This document shows positions 34,738 to 59,438 of a DNA stretch of 64,000 nucleotides, piece by piece (the first letter of the stretch is position 1; the number at the start of each line of letters is the position of its first letter). The notes below the pieces were generated by a model. That model saw nothing but the letters and a program-made list of their open reading frames with translations. It did not search any database and was not told the DNA's origin. This stretch comes from Rhabditoides inermis (Eukaryota; Nematoda; Chromadorea; Rhabditida; Rhabditidae), in assembly GCA_963966185.1 (NCBI GenBank), contig CAWZYM010000111.1:31001-95000 (forward strand), read 5' to 3'. Made by a program: the position numbers and the translations under genes.

Positions 34738-42999
<8,262 letters not shown>

Positions 43000-43350
43000 T
43001 ACTGAAAAGTGAATTCGAGAGTGAGAGTGAGTGCACGATCGTTTGATGTTGGGCAACGATTATCTTATCGTAACTCGAATATGCGGTCATTCGGGAGAGT
43101 GATGCGTTGGTTACTGATAACAAGTTACTGTTTACTGATCACAAACTGAAAATGAAAGTGGAAATGATCAGCTGTTTTCGAGGGAGGGTGCGTATTTATA
43201 TATTCCAGCCCTGAACAGATGTTCTCTTTTTCTCCAAACTGACTGACCAGATGTCTCTCTTCCAATTGACAAAGAGGTGACTTTTGGTCAAGGCAGGGTT
43301 TGACATTTCCAGATACTGTAATTTGAATAGGGGTTTTCATTCAAAGCACA

Positions 43351-43442
43351 AAAATACAAAATAGCCAGTTCACCTTTAATCACGTCCACGTCAAAGTAGT
43401 GTCTGGCAGTGTCGAGTAGGAGACCGCGGTGCGGGAAGCGGG
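43351..43442 (-). pseudogene. Orphan copy of hexosaminidase exon 6 (3' part plus donor)
   Basis: About 92 bases match the 3' two-thirds of exon 41829-41732 and the first 20 or so bases of its intron, including the GTGAAC donor. It encodes RFPHRGLLLDTARHYFDVDVIK exactly as the real exon does except that four codons differ, all at silent third positions (CCG/CCC, CAC/CAT, CTA/CTT, ATT/ATC). It lies 5' of the gene start, same strand, and has no acceptor or neighbouring exon. Confidence 0.8.
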
Positions 43443-43977
43443 CAGTTGTGTATGACGTTGTAATTACATTTTATTGGGTATGAATATGAATTAATACAGA
43501 TCTGGGTCGCGATTTCTATCGTTGTTTTTCTTTGTTTTTCGTTATTACGAATTCCCGAAGGACCCTGGATGGGAGAATATGCCCGAGTGGTGGTGTGCGT
43601 AGTTGGAGCGAGGAGCGAGCCTCGATTTTTGGCTGCCCAGCATTTTCTGCACAAATACACTGCGCGTCTATGGCCACAATGCAATCCTTCTAAACAATCA
43701 CCGAGTGCCTCTCCAACCCCCATGCCCCTTGAGTGGTCGCTTGTTATTTTTTATATAGTTTTTTTTATATTTATCCATGTGATTGGCATTCATATCCCGA
43801 AGCAGTGCCGTTGTTTTGATTTGAGTGTTATTTTATAGTGACACGAGGCGGAATGAAAACACTTGACTCGGCGTTTATAGTTTAGTGAATGACAGCATGA
43901 ACTTACTATGTTTAGAGAGTGTTGCATTGATTGGAGGTGTGGGGAGACCCTTTCAGTCTAGGGGAGAACTGCTATTC

Positions 43978-44030
43978 ATGCAAATCCAGTCTGCCTAAAA
44001 CGCCTATTATGTGATTGGCCCTATGCAAAT
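43978..44030. promoter_or_regulatory. Paired POU octamers with inverted CCAAT box
   Basis: Two exact ATGCAAAT octamers 45 bases apart with ATTGG between them, in the divergent spacer. Octamers are POU-factor sites in animals; use here is inferred from position only. Confidence 0.35.
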
Positions 44031-45560
44031 TCGGGGTGGCGCGTATCCGTATGATCGATAGACACTACTGTTTGCCTTGTCTGAACGGTTATTCGGTTTC
44101 CTTCCTTTTAAATCTCTCTCTCTCTCTCTCTTTCTCTCTCTCCCTCTCTCTCTCGCCCCTTCTCTTTCTCTCTCGCTATCTCTCCAGTTTTCTCTCGGGG
44201 TCTTCAAACAGCTAGCTGTCAGAGTAAATCACCGAAAGACCTATGCGAGTATAGGGGTGATTGGATAGCTTGTCCACTTTAATAGTTCTCTTTCCCTGTC
44301 TGCTTCTCTCGAATGCTGCGCTCTCTCGGTCATCTCCGACCCGCCTCCCAGAAGAGATCGGTTTAGGCCTGTCTCTCACGCAGACTGATCGAAATTGATT
44401 CGGCTAATCGGGGATCGTGTATGTAGCTCATTATTATTTCATCCGTGTTACTGGAAGTTGCATATTTCCACAGTTTTCACAATTTGCACGTCTCCAAAAC
44501 TGGTTGCTTGCAGGGCACTTTTGATGAATTGTTGTGGCTACGCATCGCATATCACATTTATCATCCGCCAATCAGTGTGTTCATTGATTGCCCCGATCGG
44601 TTTGTCCACACGCGTTTTTTTTTGCTGGACACTAGTGCTAACTGCGTGAAACATCTGTGTTTCGCAGTCATTCAGAACAGAACCAGTGGTTTTGATTTCG
44701 CCGCCGTCTCGCACACTCCTCGCTCACAACGCCCTCTCGCCGCCTCTCACTGCGCACTCACTACGCTCTCACGGCCAGCCCCCTGGTTCCCGCCAAATTT
44801 GAATACACACGCCTCTCTCTCACCACCCTTTGGGCGTGCTTTCTCTCCCTTGTGAATTAGGTGACTTATCTGGCGGCTCATCGCTCAAAATTGTCGCGTG
44901 TTTTATGCAGAACGTGTTGACACATGGTAATTTTTGTTCGCGCCGTTTGTTTAAAAAAAATGTAGATCATCTATATCATCATGAGTTTGATATTTAAAAA
45001 AAAACAACAAAAAAATGCATGAACTGTATAATATTGTACAACTACTGTTGACGTATAATTATTATATTTACTGCGACTTGACGTTCACAAGTTGCCTGTC
45101 AGATTTTACTAATTTCGCGCGCTTTTTGTTGTTTTGTTGTTGTTTTCCTTGTTGTTCGATTGTCGGTGTTTGTTGTAAAGTTAACTACTTTTTGACGTTT
45201 CTTATGAGCAATACTCGAAATTCCTGTCGTCGGGATCACTTTCTTTTCTCAATTCGATCCGACAATTTTGCGAAACGCAACTCACACGTCTCACTCACTG
45301 CGTTGTTTGTGCTGTTGCGCAGTGTCTGTCATGATTCTATTTCTCTCCGTTTTGGTTACAGTTCCAATATTTTAAGCACGTATCATTCCAAGTTTCTCAG
45401 TCCTCTATTGTTCCCATCCGTCAGGTGTGTCTCACAAACGCAAACGCACGACTTTCGCGCGACACCTTCACGCTCGCTGTAACAATAACGTGTCACTCAC
45501 TACTATTCGCGTATCTAATTTCATTTACATCACGACATTACATTTATATAGGGTGCCTGT

Positions 45561-48500
45561 ATGCGCGGCACGTACAAGTCAGACGGTCCGTACGGCGGCG
45601 GAGGCTACGGCAGAGGTGCGCAGTACGCGGGAAACTTTAATTAATCCCCGTTGTTTCAGGCGGCATGGACAACAGCGAGCTCGATCCGTGCATCGCCGCC
45701 GAGGCGCGAATGAAGAAGAGCGTCATGAGCAGTCGGTGAGTCTTTTTTCTAACTTACACAATATATGTTTCACATTATGCTCTATACTCGATACGGTTAT
45801 TTGGTTTAATATTGAATCGGTTTCTCTTCTCTACATACGTCTTTCGCACATCTGTACTCGATCATGTTTCCTCCACACTGCTTCCGCGGTGGTTAACGGC
45901 GTTGTGTTTATTTGCAGACGTCAATCATCGTTACAAACAACGTTACAACAGCCATGTCGTTTTGAACGCGCATCGTTAAATCTCTGGAATTTATGCGTGG
46001 TATACGGTTTTGGAGCAAATCACCAGTGGCGACGAAAATGCACTGCAGACGTTTCATGACGCTGTTTTTTTGTGAGGGACGAGGCTATTTTGGAGCGAGG
46101 GGAGGCAAGCGAACGCATCTCTCCTCCCCCTCTCATCAGCTGCTAGAAAACCAAGTACGCGAAGTGACAGCGAGCCCTTATATTATTCATTCAATGCGGC
46201 TCCGAATAAGATATGCGATGCGAGCGAGAGTGGGAGGAGAGAGTCGCGGGAGTAGCACGGAGAAAAAGGAAAAGCCACCCGGTAGAAAGTGAGGCTCACC
46301 TCGGCTCCTCCTCGATTTACCCCCAGCTATTTTTCTGATATTGCTGCTGAAGCTGGTGCTGTTGTGATTGGTTCCACTGGTGATTGGTTCCCTCCCTGAT
46401 GGCGCCTCTGGTTCACATGACCGACTGCGAACCGCAGTTGGTCAAGCAAAAGTGTGATGTGGAAGTGGAGAAGACGCGCACCACGAGGTATTGTATGTTT
46501 CAACCATACGTCGTATACTCGAGGTCATGGAAAATGTAATGAAGTCTTCGTGTTCCGTTGTGGTCGGGATTTACAAGTATTAGGTGGATCACTTGATCCC
46601 AGGGTCGATGGCAATCTCAATGCCTACTATTCATCACGAAGCGTCTGCTTGTCCCACTTGTATACTATACTCGAGATCATGCATAAAAATCAATTCCTAT
46701 CATGTGTGTATGCGAACTTGATTCGACTCTTTTCCAGCACGAAGCGTCTTCTCCTCCTCGCCCTGCTTCTCCTGCTGCTCCTGCTGGTACTGGGTGTGGT
46801 GCTGGTGCTGCTCCTCTCCCCCGAGACTGACCCCAGCCACGTCGACTACGACACACACAAGCAGCCGCCCAAGATGGTGGGTACAGTTCTCCAGCTGATC
46901 TCATATCATGTCATTATCGACTATCCATGCGTTTGGTTCGCCTATTATCGCTACTATCACGTTCTATGGAATTGTGCCCTGGCTGGATCATATTCTGCGC
47001 GGGCCGCGGGTTTTTGATGTGGAAGCGGCATGATGAGTATTGTTGTGTTGTTCGAGCGAGCGCGCTTGCGAGAACGGTCATTTCTAGTTTTTTCCATGGT
47101 AATTGTTTGGGAACGCGCCAGCTGCATCCCTTTAGCACTGGTGGGGTGGGGATACTTTGCACAATGTACGTGCACTGTGAATGTGAATGTAGTCTGTCAA
47201 TGCCTTTTTGAACGCTGCGCGCATGCAGAATGCAGGGAGGAAGAACGCTGAGCCGCAACATGGAATCATGCATAGCGAGAGAGCGCCCTCTGGTTTTTGC
47301 GGAGGGGGGGGGGGGCGAGAGCATCTCTCTATGCTGTGAATTGCGCATGAGATTGAGGTATGGGATGAAAGTGATGTTCAATGTCAGCGTGTGATATCGT
47401 GTTGCTCTCTATTACGAGAGAGAGAGGGGGGAGAGAGAGGGGAGAGTACAGGGATTGCAACCCTATATGCATTTAGCATTCCGGTTGGATGCGCTTCTAT
47501 TGTGAGGCGGGTGACGGCTGGCTGAGTTCGGGAGGAGTGATTGGAGGGGAATGAGTGGAGAGAGAGAGAGAGAGAGAGAGAGATACAGGTGGTTTTTGAT
47601 GAGTCTGCGCAATAGGGTCAGGGGTTATTGCCAGGTTATTGCTAGGTGGGGCGGAAACATTCCTGTGTAGTGAAGTGTTTCATGTTCAGAAGAAATGTTT
47701 GAAAACGTGAGCAAAAAGTCTGCTTTGTTTCGATAGATTTGCACATGTTGTGATATCGAGGTGAAAGGTACGTTTTCCCGTGTTGAGTTGTGAAAGGGGA
47801 GAGGGTTTTGAGGTGGTGAAACCACGTGATTGCTGTTTGGCAGTTGCAAGACGTGGCAAGGTTGCAGTTGAGCAGTGGGTGGTCTCTCGTCGCTGGCTAT
47901 TGCGTATTGCGCCAGAAGCCAACAAGTGTCCGGCAGCGAGGTCCCCGTAAATGAAAGGAAGTGCGGTCGTGCGCGCCTTACGCCTCGGCATATTATGTGT
48001 AAGTAGGGCACTGGAGGAGAGTAGAGGCGCGAGTGTGTTGTCGTTTCACGTTTGTCAACTGGTTGCGAAGGCGGAGTAGGGGAAATAGGAAGAGCGGCAG
48101 ACGTCGTAGGGAAGTAGGGATGCGGAATTGAAATATATGTTCATTTCAAATAGAGAAAAGATGTTTTACGAATTTAAGGAGAGCGATTCAAGCGTGTTAT
48201 TATTCGTTAAAAAAATCGTGAATGTTCCAGTCCGTGTTGATACTTATTTTTGGTGGACTTGCTTCGAATTCCGAAAATTTGATGGTTTGTGTAAGACGTG
48301 AGTCGTGAGTGTCGTAAAGATCGAACGGTTGGCTCGCCTCCCGCCACTATCGCCACTATCACTTAACGATGCGCGCGAATAGCCTCTTAGAGGCGCAGGT
48401 AGGTTCGGGAGCCAGGATTCTCAAAACGCAATTGCGTCGGCTGTCGGCTGTAAATCACGAAGCAATGGCTGGTGTGTTGTGAATGTGCGGGAGGTTGATG

Positions 48501-51500
48501 GGCCCTCGTTTAGATTGGGGGAATGGGGTGAAGATGTGGGGGATTGTGTTTCATCTCAACTCTCGCCCCGCGTATTCACACCTGCGCAGTGGCGGCGAGA
48601 TGAAAGACGAGGTGCCGCCTGAGGGGATAGTGAGTGTATATCACTGGGGGTTATGCGATGGGGTCGGAAGGAAGGGGCTAGGTTGTCGTTTCAGGATAAT
48701 GAGACGCTCTCTGTCTCTCCGGGACCGACGTTCCCGCGAAGTGACAAGCAGTTGCTCCAATCTGCCGCGCCTATCGTTAGGGTGCCGATAGTGTACAAAT
48801 ACGCAGAGGGAAAGGTTGGGGCAATGAAGTGGAGTGGAGTGGTTGTGAATATCGTCATGTGATACGAGTTCATAGGCTCATATTCATGGTATTGTGATTG
48901 TAACGTGCATTGTGGTATTCTGGCTATGTGCAACATATTATACGTGGTATTGTGGTGAGGTGTGATGACTGATGATTGCTTGTATTGTGTGCGACTAATT
49001 TATGTAGGAGCAATGAGTGAGTCATATTGTTACACTGGGATGAATCATGGAGGAGGGAGACAGTCTGGTGGTGTGTAAAAGACAAGTGAGCAAAGGGCGT
49101 GCCTTGCACTGTTTTGCGCACGCTTTTTTTTCGAGTGTGACTGTCATTTTCGGTCGGAATTGTTTGATGGGATTGGCTGGCAGTTGACGGAAAGAGGGAA
49201 AGAATATGTGTGATGAATGGGGACAATCGGATACCGTCTTTTCATACTCGGAGTGGAATGAGGAATCGCAATGCGCGACCGACCAACACTATAATTATCG
49301 CATTTTGCGTGCTCCAAGTGGCGGCGAGTATTTTTGGAAATGTGCGAGGAAAGAAGAAGGGAGATGGTATGCGGTAAATTTTATGTGGTGCCTGGTGCGT
49401 GGAAAAATTGGAACGGGATGTTGAAATTAAAATTGTATGGTTATGGTTTATCGTGCACCGTGGTGCGGAATTTCAAAGCATTGTCGAAGTACGCATTAGT
49501 AAAACCGAAGCAATGTAGGTGTACTTTGTGGCTGCCACTGTTGCATTTACGGTGGGTGGTTTGAAACGAGAGGACGGGTAGACGGGTCGTATTGACGTTT
49601 AACACTGCACACTGTTGTGATTTGTGTTTGAAACGTATAGATTGCGGTATGCGGTCTACTACCATGAGCTATGACTTGTCTTTCAGACCTCGCTGGACTA
49701 TGACAGTGGCGACGAAGCGGAGCAGCAGCAACAGCAGCAGCCACTCATGCAGCAGGCAGCGGAGACCAAGCCGACCAGGTGGGGAAGGGGGTGCAAGTGA
49801 ACCGGGGTTTATGTATGTCTCATAGGTGCACGTGCAATGTATTTTGTTCTGAGAGATACCTGTGAGGGTTTGTATGTGATATGTACATAATTAGACAATG
49901 CAATGACCGGTATTGGATTTGTAGAAGGGGAGATACAGCATTGGGTCTGTTGCATGTATATATGTGTATGTGAAGCGGTGAAGCGTATTTTATGTATTTA
50001 AAAAGTTAAGAGAGTGATAAAGCCATCGAATGGTTCAGACACCGGCACAAGTTTTTGGCGACCGAATTTGAATATGAAGTGAAGGTGGAACGGTTTGTCG
50101 GGAGTTGTAGAGTTAGAGATAATATTGAAATTTAACCCATGTGTTGAGGCCACCGTCGACGAGGCGAAGACCGCCACCCGTTCGAGTAACCTCGGGGACC
50201 AAGCGACCCGTGCCGGCGGTGAGAGAGAGGGGGGGGGGGGAGAGGGAGAGAGAGATAACCATTCAGGTGCGAACGACTGCGACTTCTACGACGACGACGA
50301 CGACGTCTGTGCCTGTGACGACGACGACGACCGAGTACGTGCCGGTGCGGCATGTGCAGGTGGGTGTGGCTGGAAAGAGAGGGGGGGGGGGGAAGGAAAG
50401 AGTGTCTGGAACGATGAGTCGATGTGAGTGCAAACATCTTTTCGGTGGAGTGTAATCTTACTGATTCTGATGCATTTCTAATTAGGTTGAAGTGTTGCTG
50501 TAATATGTGTTGTGTGTTGTGAGAATTGCAATACGTTTCATATTAGCATTGTGTTGTTTGGGAATAGTGATCTGGTAAACATTCACGATTGCGAAAATTT
50601 GAGAGTATTCTGCTTCGGTGAAACATATTGTGAACGGGTGTTGAAATTGCATCACAATGTTTTACATTTACTGCATGTTCAGGTCGAGCCTATGACCACC
50701 CTCGCTTCTTCCTCGGACCGACCCATCTACAAGCTGCTCAGCGACGACATCAAGAAGGTGCTGGAGTCGATTTTTTTCATTATCGATCATAGATTTATTG
50801 ATCGTTCAGGAGTGCTCGGACTTTATCGTCGATGGCCTAGGCGACGGCATATACAATGTGTCGCCGGACGGAGGAGAGCCGATTCAGGTACGGTAGATCG
50901 GTAGGGATTACTGTATTGGTACTGTTGTCGTCGTTTTGATCTCTGATTTCTGCTTGATTTGATGTGGCACTAGTGACTTGTTTTTTTAAAGGTTCTGTGT
51001 CTCTTCGACTCTGAGGGCCGCGCCTGGGCTGTGATGCACGAGTGAGTTGATCATGGCATTACTTGTGTAATCTCAGAGTTGTTATACAATGTAACTGGTA
51101 CTTTTATGTTGATTGTTGTATATTTTGTATAGTGGAGCGGTGCACGAGTGAGTTGGAGTCGGCGCGTTTTCTCTATTAAAACGAATCTAACTGTTACTCT
51201 GATGTGTGCATGCTGAAACGTATTGTATGGGGTATTCGGTGTTTTCTTAGATTTTTTTCTATATTTTTTCTCTGGTTGTTTTTCATTGTGTGTGAATCTG
51301 TGGGTGGCATGTTCTATTTGCAGGCGGTTCGACGGCCGCACGCCCTTCTACAACCACACGATGGCCGAGTACGCCAAGGGATTCGGACGGGTGAGTGGAG
51401 ATGGGGATATTGATTTATCGATTGAATTGATTTCAGATTGACGGCGAGCACTGGCTGGGACTGAACAATATGCACCGACTGGCTGGCGAGTGGCGAGTGC

Positions 51501-52175
51501 TGAGGTGAGTGATTTATCGATTGACTTGATACTCAGTAGATTATTGATTTATCGATTGATTTGCAGGATCGAGTTGCACGGCGACTTTTGCGACATTGAC
51601 GTGCACGGCAGCAAGTGCAACGGACAGCCGGATGGGTTCTGGTGGGGAGAGTGGAGGTTTCAGGTGGGTGTGGGCGAGTCTCTCCCCCCTCTCTCTTCTC
51701 TCTATCTCTCTCCCTCTCTCTCTCTCAATCTTTCATCAGCGTACATGTATTGTCAATTGTCACTGTATTTTTGCATCGGTTTATGTGTCTCGAGTGGTTC
51801 ATAGTTTTCATGGTTTTGGGAGTTGCTTGATTTCTGGCTTGTAGTTGTCCGGCGCGTCTGACATGTACCGTCTCGGTCTGTCGACCATGTTGCGTGGCAA
51901 CCTCACCCTCAAGGGCAAGGACGATCGGTGGGTGGGGAAGAGATGTGGAGGGAGAGGGGGGGATAGAATGGGAAGGCACCACTCGGTGGGGTCGACTTGA
52001 TAGAGGATAGAGAAATGTATTGTGGTTGCTAGTTGCGAGGAGAGGCGTACTATGTATGTGATGGTTGTTTATGAAGGTTGCGTGATATACGACGATCCCC
52101 GATGTATAAGTATAATTGTCGTTGAATCTGGATGTGATAGAACATTAATTTTCGAAACTTGTTAAATATTTTGCG

Positions 52176-52222
<47 letters not shown>

Positions 52223-52369
52223 GTATATTGACAGGTTGTTCATGCTGAACAATGGCCAGCGGTTCACGACTCTGGAGTCGGACAATGACAACTTCCAGGG
52301 AGGCAGCTGCGCGAGAGTTCAAGAACTTTCAAGGGTGAGTGTGTGTGAGAGAGAGAGGGAGAGAGAGAT

Positions 52370-52426
<57 letters not shown>

Positions 52427-53183
52427 GAGAGATAAAGAGAGAGGGGGAGAGAGAAATGGAGGAGGATACTGTTTTCAGTGGTTGGTGGCACAAGGACTGT
52501 ACGTACACGTCTCTCAATGGAATGTACGGAGATACGAGCTTCAAGTACAGGTGGGTGATGCTGGGGTTGTTGATGTTTATGTATTTATGAAAATGAGTAT
52601 GTTTCACAAGGCTTGATGAAATTACAATTAATGAAATAGATAGTAAATATAGCAAGCAGAATCTGAGAAATTGAGCATAGGAGTACGCCTGAATAGTTTT
52701 AAGTTTGAATTATATACGTTTCGTTGATTTCATTTACTGTGCGATGGTTGACGAAATTAATAGGTAGCTCGAATTTCCCTGAACCTTTTCGATAAAGCAC
52801 CTTTCCGACAAAGCATTTTCTGTTCACTGTTTACCAGGTTATGTTCATTTGAATATAGTTCAATTCTTGAAATAGCTCGTGGGGTAGATCAGAGGAAGAC
52901 AGATGGTCAGCTATCGGCAATAGCGCGCAAAACAAGAGATGCAGACGGTTATGGCATCGTATTTCAAACTGCAAGCGAGGTAGATCGAAAAAAAAATCGC
53001 CCTTGCGCAGGCTATAGATGTTGTGCTATTTGCAAGAATTGCACGGTTGTATTCCATCAGTATGCTTTCTATTGCAGGTACCAGATGTGGTTCCTGGAGC
53101 GCGAGAACAGCTCGACCAAGTTCCACCTGCACCCGAAGCGGAGTAGGATGATGGTGCGGGCGGTGGAGGGGGGAGACGAGTGA
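45561..53183 (+). CDS. Type II membrane protein with Thr-rich stalk and fibrinogen-related domain
   Basis: Exons: 45561-45615, 45660-45735, 46738-46876, 49687-49778, 50149-50218, 50267-50359, 50683-50757, 50810-50887, 50992-51041, 51324-51390, 51437-51504, 51567-51663, 51845-51927, 52235-52334, 52479-52550, 53078-53183; about 439 residues. A Gly-rich cytoplasmic start precedes one membrane helix (about 48-69, Leu-rich after TKR), a Gln run, a mucin-like Thr/Pro stalk, then the fibrinogen C-terminal domain: ECSDFIVDG, GDGIYNVSPDGG, WLGLNNMHRL, DNDNFQGGSCA, GGWWHKDCTYTSLNGMYG. Such domains bind sugars or acetylated groups in animal lectins and ficolins; ligand here unknown. Summed exons leave one extra base: in exon 52235-52334 the frame must shift near 52316 (after SCAR) to reach FKNFQGGWWHKDC, so there is a +1/-2 frameshift or a sequence error. 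A second possible first exon is at 46399-46487. Confidence 0.8.
46399..46487 (+). CDS. Alternative first exon of the fibrinogen-domain gene
   Basis: Opens with ATG and encodes MAPLVHMTDCEPQ and 16 further residues ending TRTT, then a GTATTG donor in phase 2. Exon 45735 also ends in phase 2, so either can splice to the membrane exon at 46738. The two would give different cytoplasmic tails on the same ectodomain. Confidence 0.5.
46877..49686. other. 2.8-kb intron of the fibrinogen-domain gene
   Basis: Contains short GA tracts (about 47410-47450, 47558-47582) and a poly-G run near 47305; nothing else recognised. Confidence 0.5.
52180..52218. repeat. (AT)n microsatellite
   Basis: Pure AT run just before the exon starting at 52235. 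Confidence 0.93.
52345..52455. repeat. (GA)n microsatellite
   Basis: GA-rich tract filling the intron between exons ending 52334 and starting 52479. Confidence 0.93.
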
Positions 53184-55722
53184 TCCCCCCACTCTCCCCC
53201 ATCCCACCGACATGGTATGGCTCCTCACCGGGTGACGCACCAAAGATGACGGTTCCACCTCCCTCTCACTCTCTCTCTTGTTTCTGTAAATACCGTCTGT
53301 CCCACTCTCTCCTCTCCGATACTTGCATATTGAGTCACTATGTTCTTTGTGCGAGGAAGCGTTTCATGTCTGCAGGAAGTCTACTCTCTCTAGGTACGGT
53401 AGCCATTTCTCACTCTATCTATCTACTTTTCGATTTCGTGGTCAGAGACTATTCTATTGTATGTATTCGTGCATTGTGTTTTGGCTTTGAAGTACCGCGA
53501 CGCTGACGTATTTCTGAAATCTATTCATAATAGAGCTGCTCTTTATCTGCACGAATATTGTGAGATTGAACGATCTTCTATATTGGATTCGCCTTGTCCC
53601 CTACATACGAAATGTGCGAGACACACATTTGTATTTATACATTTTGCGCATGTATTAATAAATACGTTTATCTATTGATTGTGCTATTGTCTTTTTGTAG
53701 TCAGTCTTGGTGTTAAAGTTAAAAAAAAACTTTGCGGTCTCCCATTTTGAAAAAAAACATGCGAAGCAGAGCAACACGATTGTATGCCCTGCTGTACCCA
53801 TCCCAATTCAATCCATCATTCTTTCTATAGTCTTTTCTCCTTATCTCCAATGTGAACAGTGGCATACATGAAACCCTAATCAGTAGTCTAATCGATTTCT
53901 ATATGACCGTATTATCTATCGTCGTAAAATTTGCAAAGTTGCAAGATAGCGTTTACGAGCACTAACCCGTGCTGGCAGCTTGGAATCACTTCAGCAACTT
54001 CATTTCTGCTACACATATTTCGCTATTACTTTCTCCTATAAGCTCACTCCAAGTGATAAAGAATATTTTACAGTCACAGTTTTGTCCGCCTAGTTTTTAT
54101 TTCATTGTTTCATTCAGTTTCCAACGCACACATAAATATCAATATCGGAATATTGTAGAATGTGACCCGTTTCGTCTACAAACAGTCTACTGCGTACCGA
54201 GACGCCACAACATTTTTCACATCTTCGGTTCTTCGGTGCGGGAATTCCCACTCTCGGGCGCAGCGTGTTCTACAAGGGATGCCACTTCTCTCCAACTCGC
54301 CCTGTTGCTTCTTGCGTCTGCTCAGCTTCGTCCGTATTCTTTGTCGAGAACATTGCGTTGATTTTTTCTCGCATACATCATATCATAGTTACCCTATATG
54401 TACCTGTTATTCCGATAATATCGATCAAATCACTTGTTTTCTCTCACTAACTTGACTCGGATCGAGTTTTGCTTGTAGCCTAGCTGACTACTTTCCCGGA
54501 AGTAGACATGAGAGAGCACTTCTCTCTCATGAGAACCTAGGCATAAGTTACTTCGTACATAAAATGAGATCGATTTTACACATAGATTCGAACCTACTTG
54601 TTATATAAACAATAAACATTTTAAACAGAAATTGTTTATTCTTGTTTGTTCATTGTTCATGCGATCGCTTGGCCTGCAGAGTGGAATCGAATATTCTTGA
54701 TGAAGAATAGGAGTAAAGCTATCAAAGGATTAAAGCCAATTCCACTCTTACTCTGATACGTACATGCTGAAACGTATGTGGTCAATTTGTCGTGTAGTAT
54801 CTCCCTGCCTCGATCGTGCTCACGCGTGGCTTGCAGTATTTCACGACTCGCCATAGTCAGAGCGTTATCTTAACAACTTAACAAGCGAACATGAGTACAC
54901 AATCGAGTAGGGTTATTCAGCGTTCAGTTTCTGTCCATTAACGCCAATTCTACTTTTACTCTGATATCTACACGCTGAAACGTATGTGGTCCATCAATAT
55001 GTGTTCGAGTCGTGAGATTGTATCCTTCGATTGTCCACAGCAGTCATTCATTCACGGCTTTGGCTTGCCATAGACAGAGCATCATCTGAAAATGTGCACA
55101 TTAGTACACGGGCGGTTTCCACTTCGATTACAGTGGGGGGTCATGCTGCTCATTCTGTTGCTCCATTCCAGCGATTCCCCTCTCACTCTGATGTGTACAT
55201 GCTGACATGCTGTATGTGGTCAATTTGGTGTTTTATTGTGCGTTTTTGTTTGTTCAATAGTTTGATAGTTCATGTGCAGACTGGACCGGCCGGAAATCCG
55301 GCCTTGAAATTTCGCTGTGTAGAATACACACCCCCCCCCTTTCCGTCACCTATGGTTCTATAGAAGGCACGTTGGGATCGGGAATGTCTTCCGCAGTCCG
55401 ATCATTTAGATGTAATAATCGTCTTCGACTTCTTTGTCCTACAACAAGCGTGAGTTTTTCTTTTTTGCATCGAGTTCAGCTTTTCCGTTTGATTTAAACT
55501 CATCTTTTGCAGATTTTCATGCGTTAAGCAGCTATTAAGTTCCCAAAAATACAAAAAATAATGTGAATTAAATGTCAAAAATACCGAAAAATGCGAAATA
55601 AAATGTCAAAAAATATTGTAAATTTTTACAATTTTCGCGCGCCCCATTGCCAAAATGTCGAAAAATACGAAAAAATGAATTTTTGGAAGTCTTGTCATTT
55701 TTTGAACTTAATAGCTGCTTTA
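53184..55722. other. 3' flank of the fibrinogen-domain gene and spacer
   Basis: After the polyadenylation signal at 53657 no exon was supported. A short repeat of the form ACTCTGAT-x-TACATGCTGAAACGTATG occurs near 54740, 54957 and 55180. A 10-bp-stem hairpin (CATGAGAGAG and its complement) is at about 54507-54532. Confidence 0.45.
53657..53662 (+). terminator. Candidate polyadenylation signal of fibrinogen-domain gene
   Basis: AATAAA 474 bases after the stop codon, in AT-rich DNA. Confidence 0.5.
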
Positions 55723-59426
<3,704 letters not shown>

Positions 59427-59438
59427 GCATTGAGTTTC

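Larger units (their letters stand above)
43000..45560. other. Divergent spacer between hexosaminidase and fibrinogen-domain gene
   Basis: Must hold the promoters of both flanking genes. Two octamers ATGCAAAT (43978-43985, 44023-44030) flank an inverted CCAAT box (44014-44018). Also present are an orphan hexosaminidase exon copy and a CT tract at about 44115-44170. No protein-coding exon of its own was supported. Confidence 0.45.

Noticed and set aside
54507..54532. Hairpin resembling a histone mRNA 3' stem-loop
   Set aside because: Stem and loop sequence do not match the histone pattern and there is no histone gene nearby.
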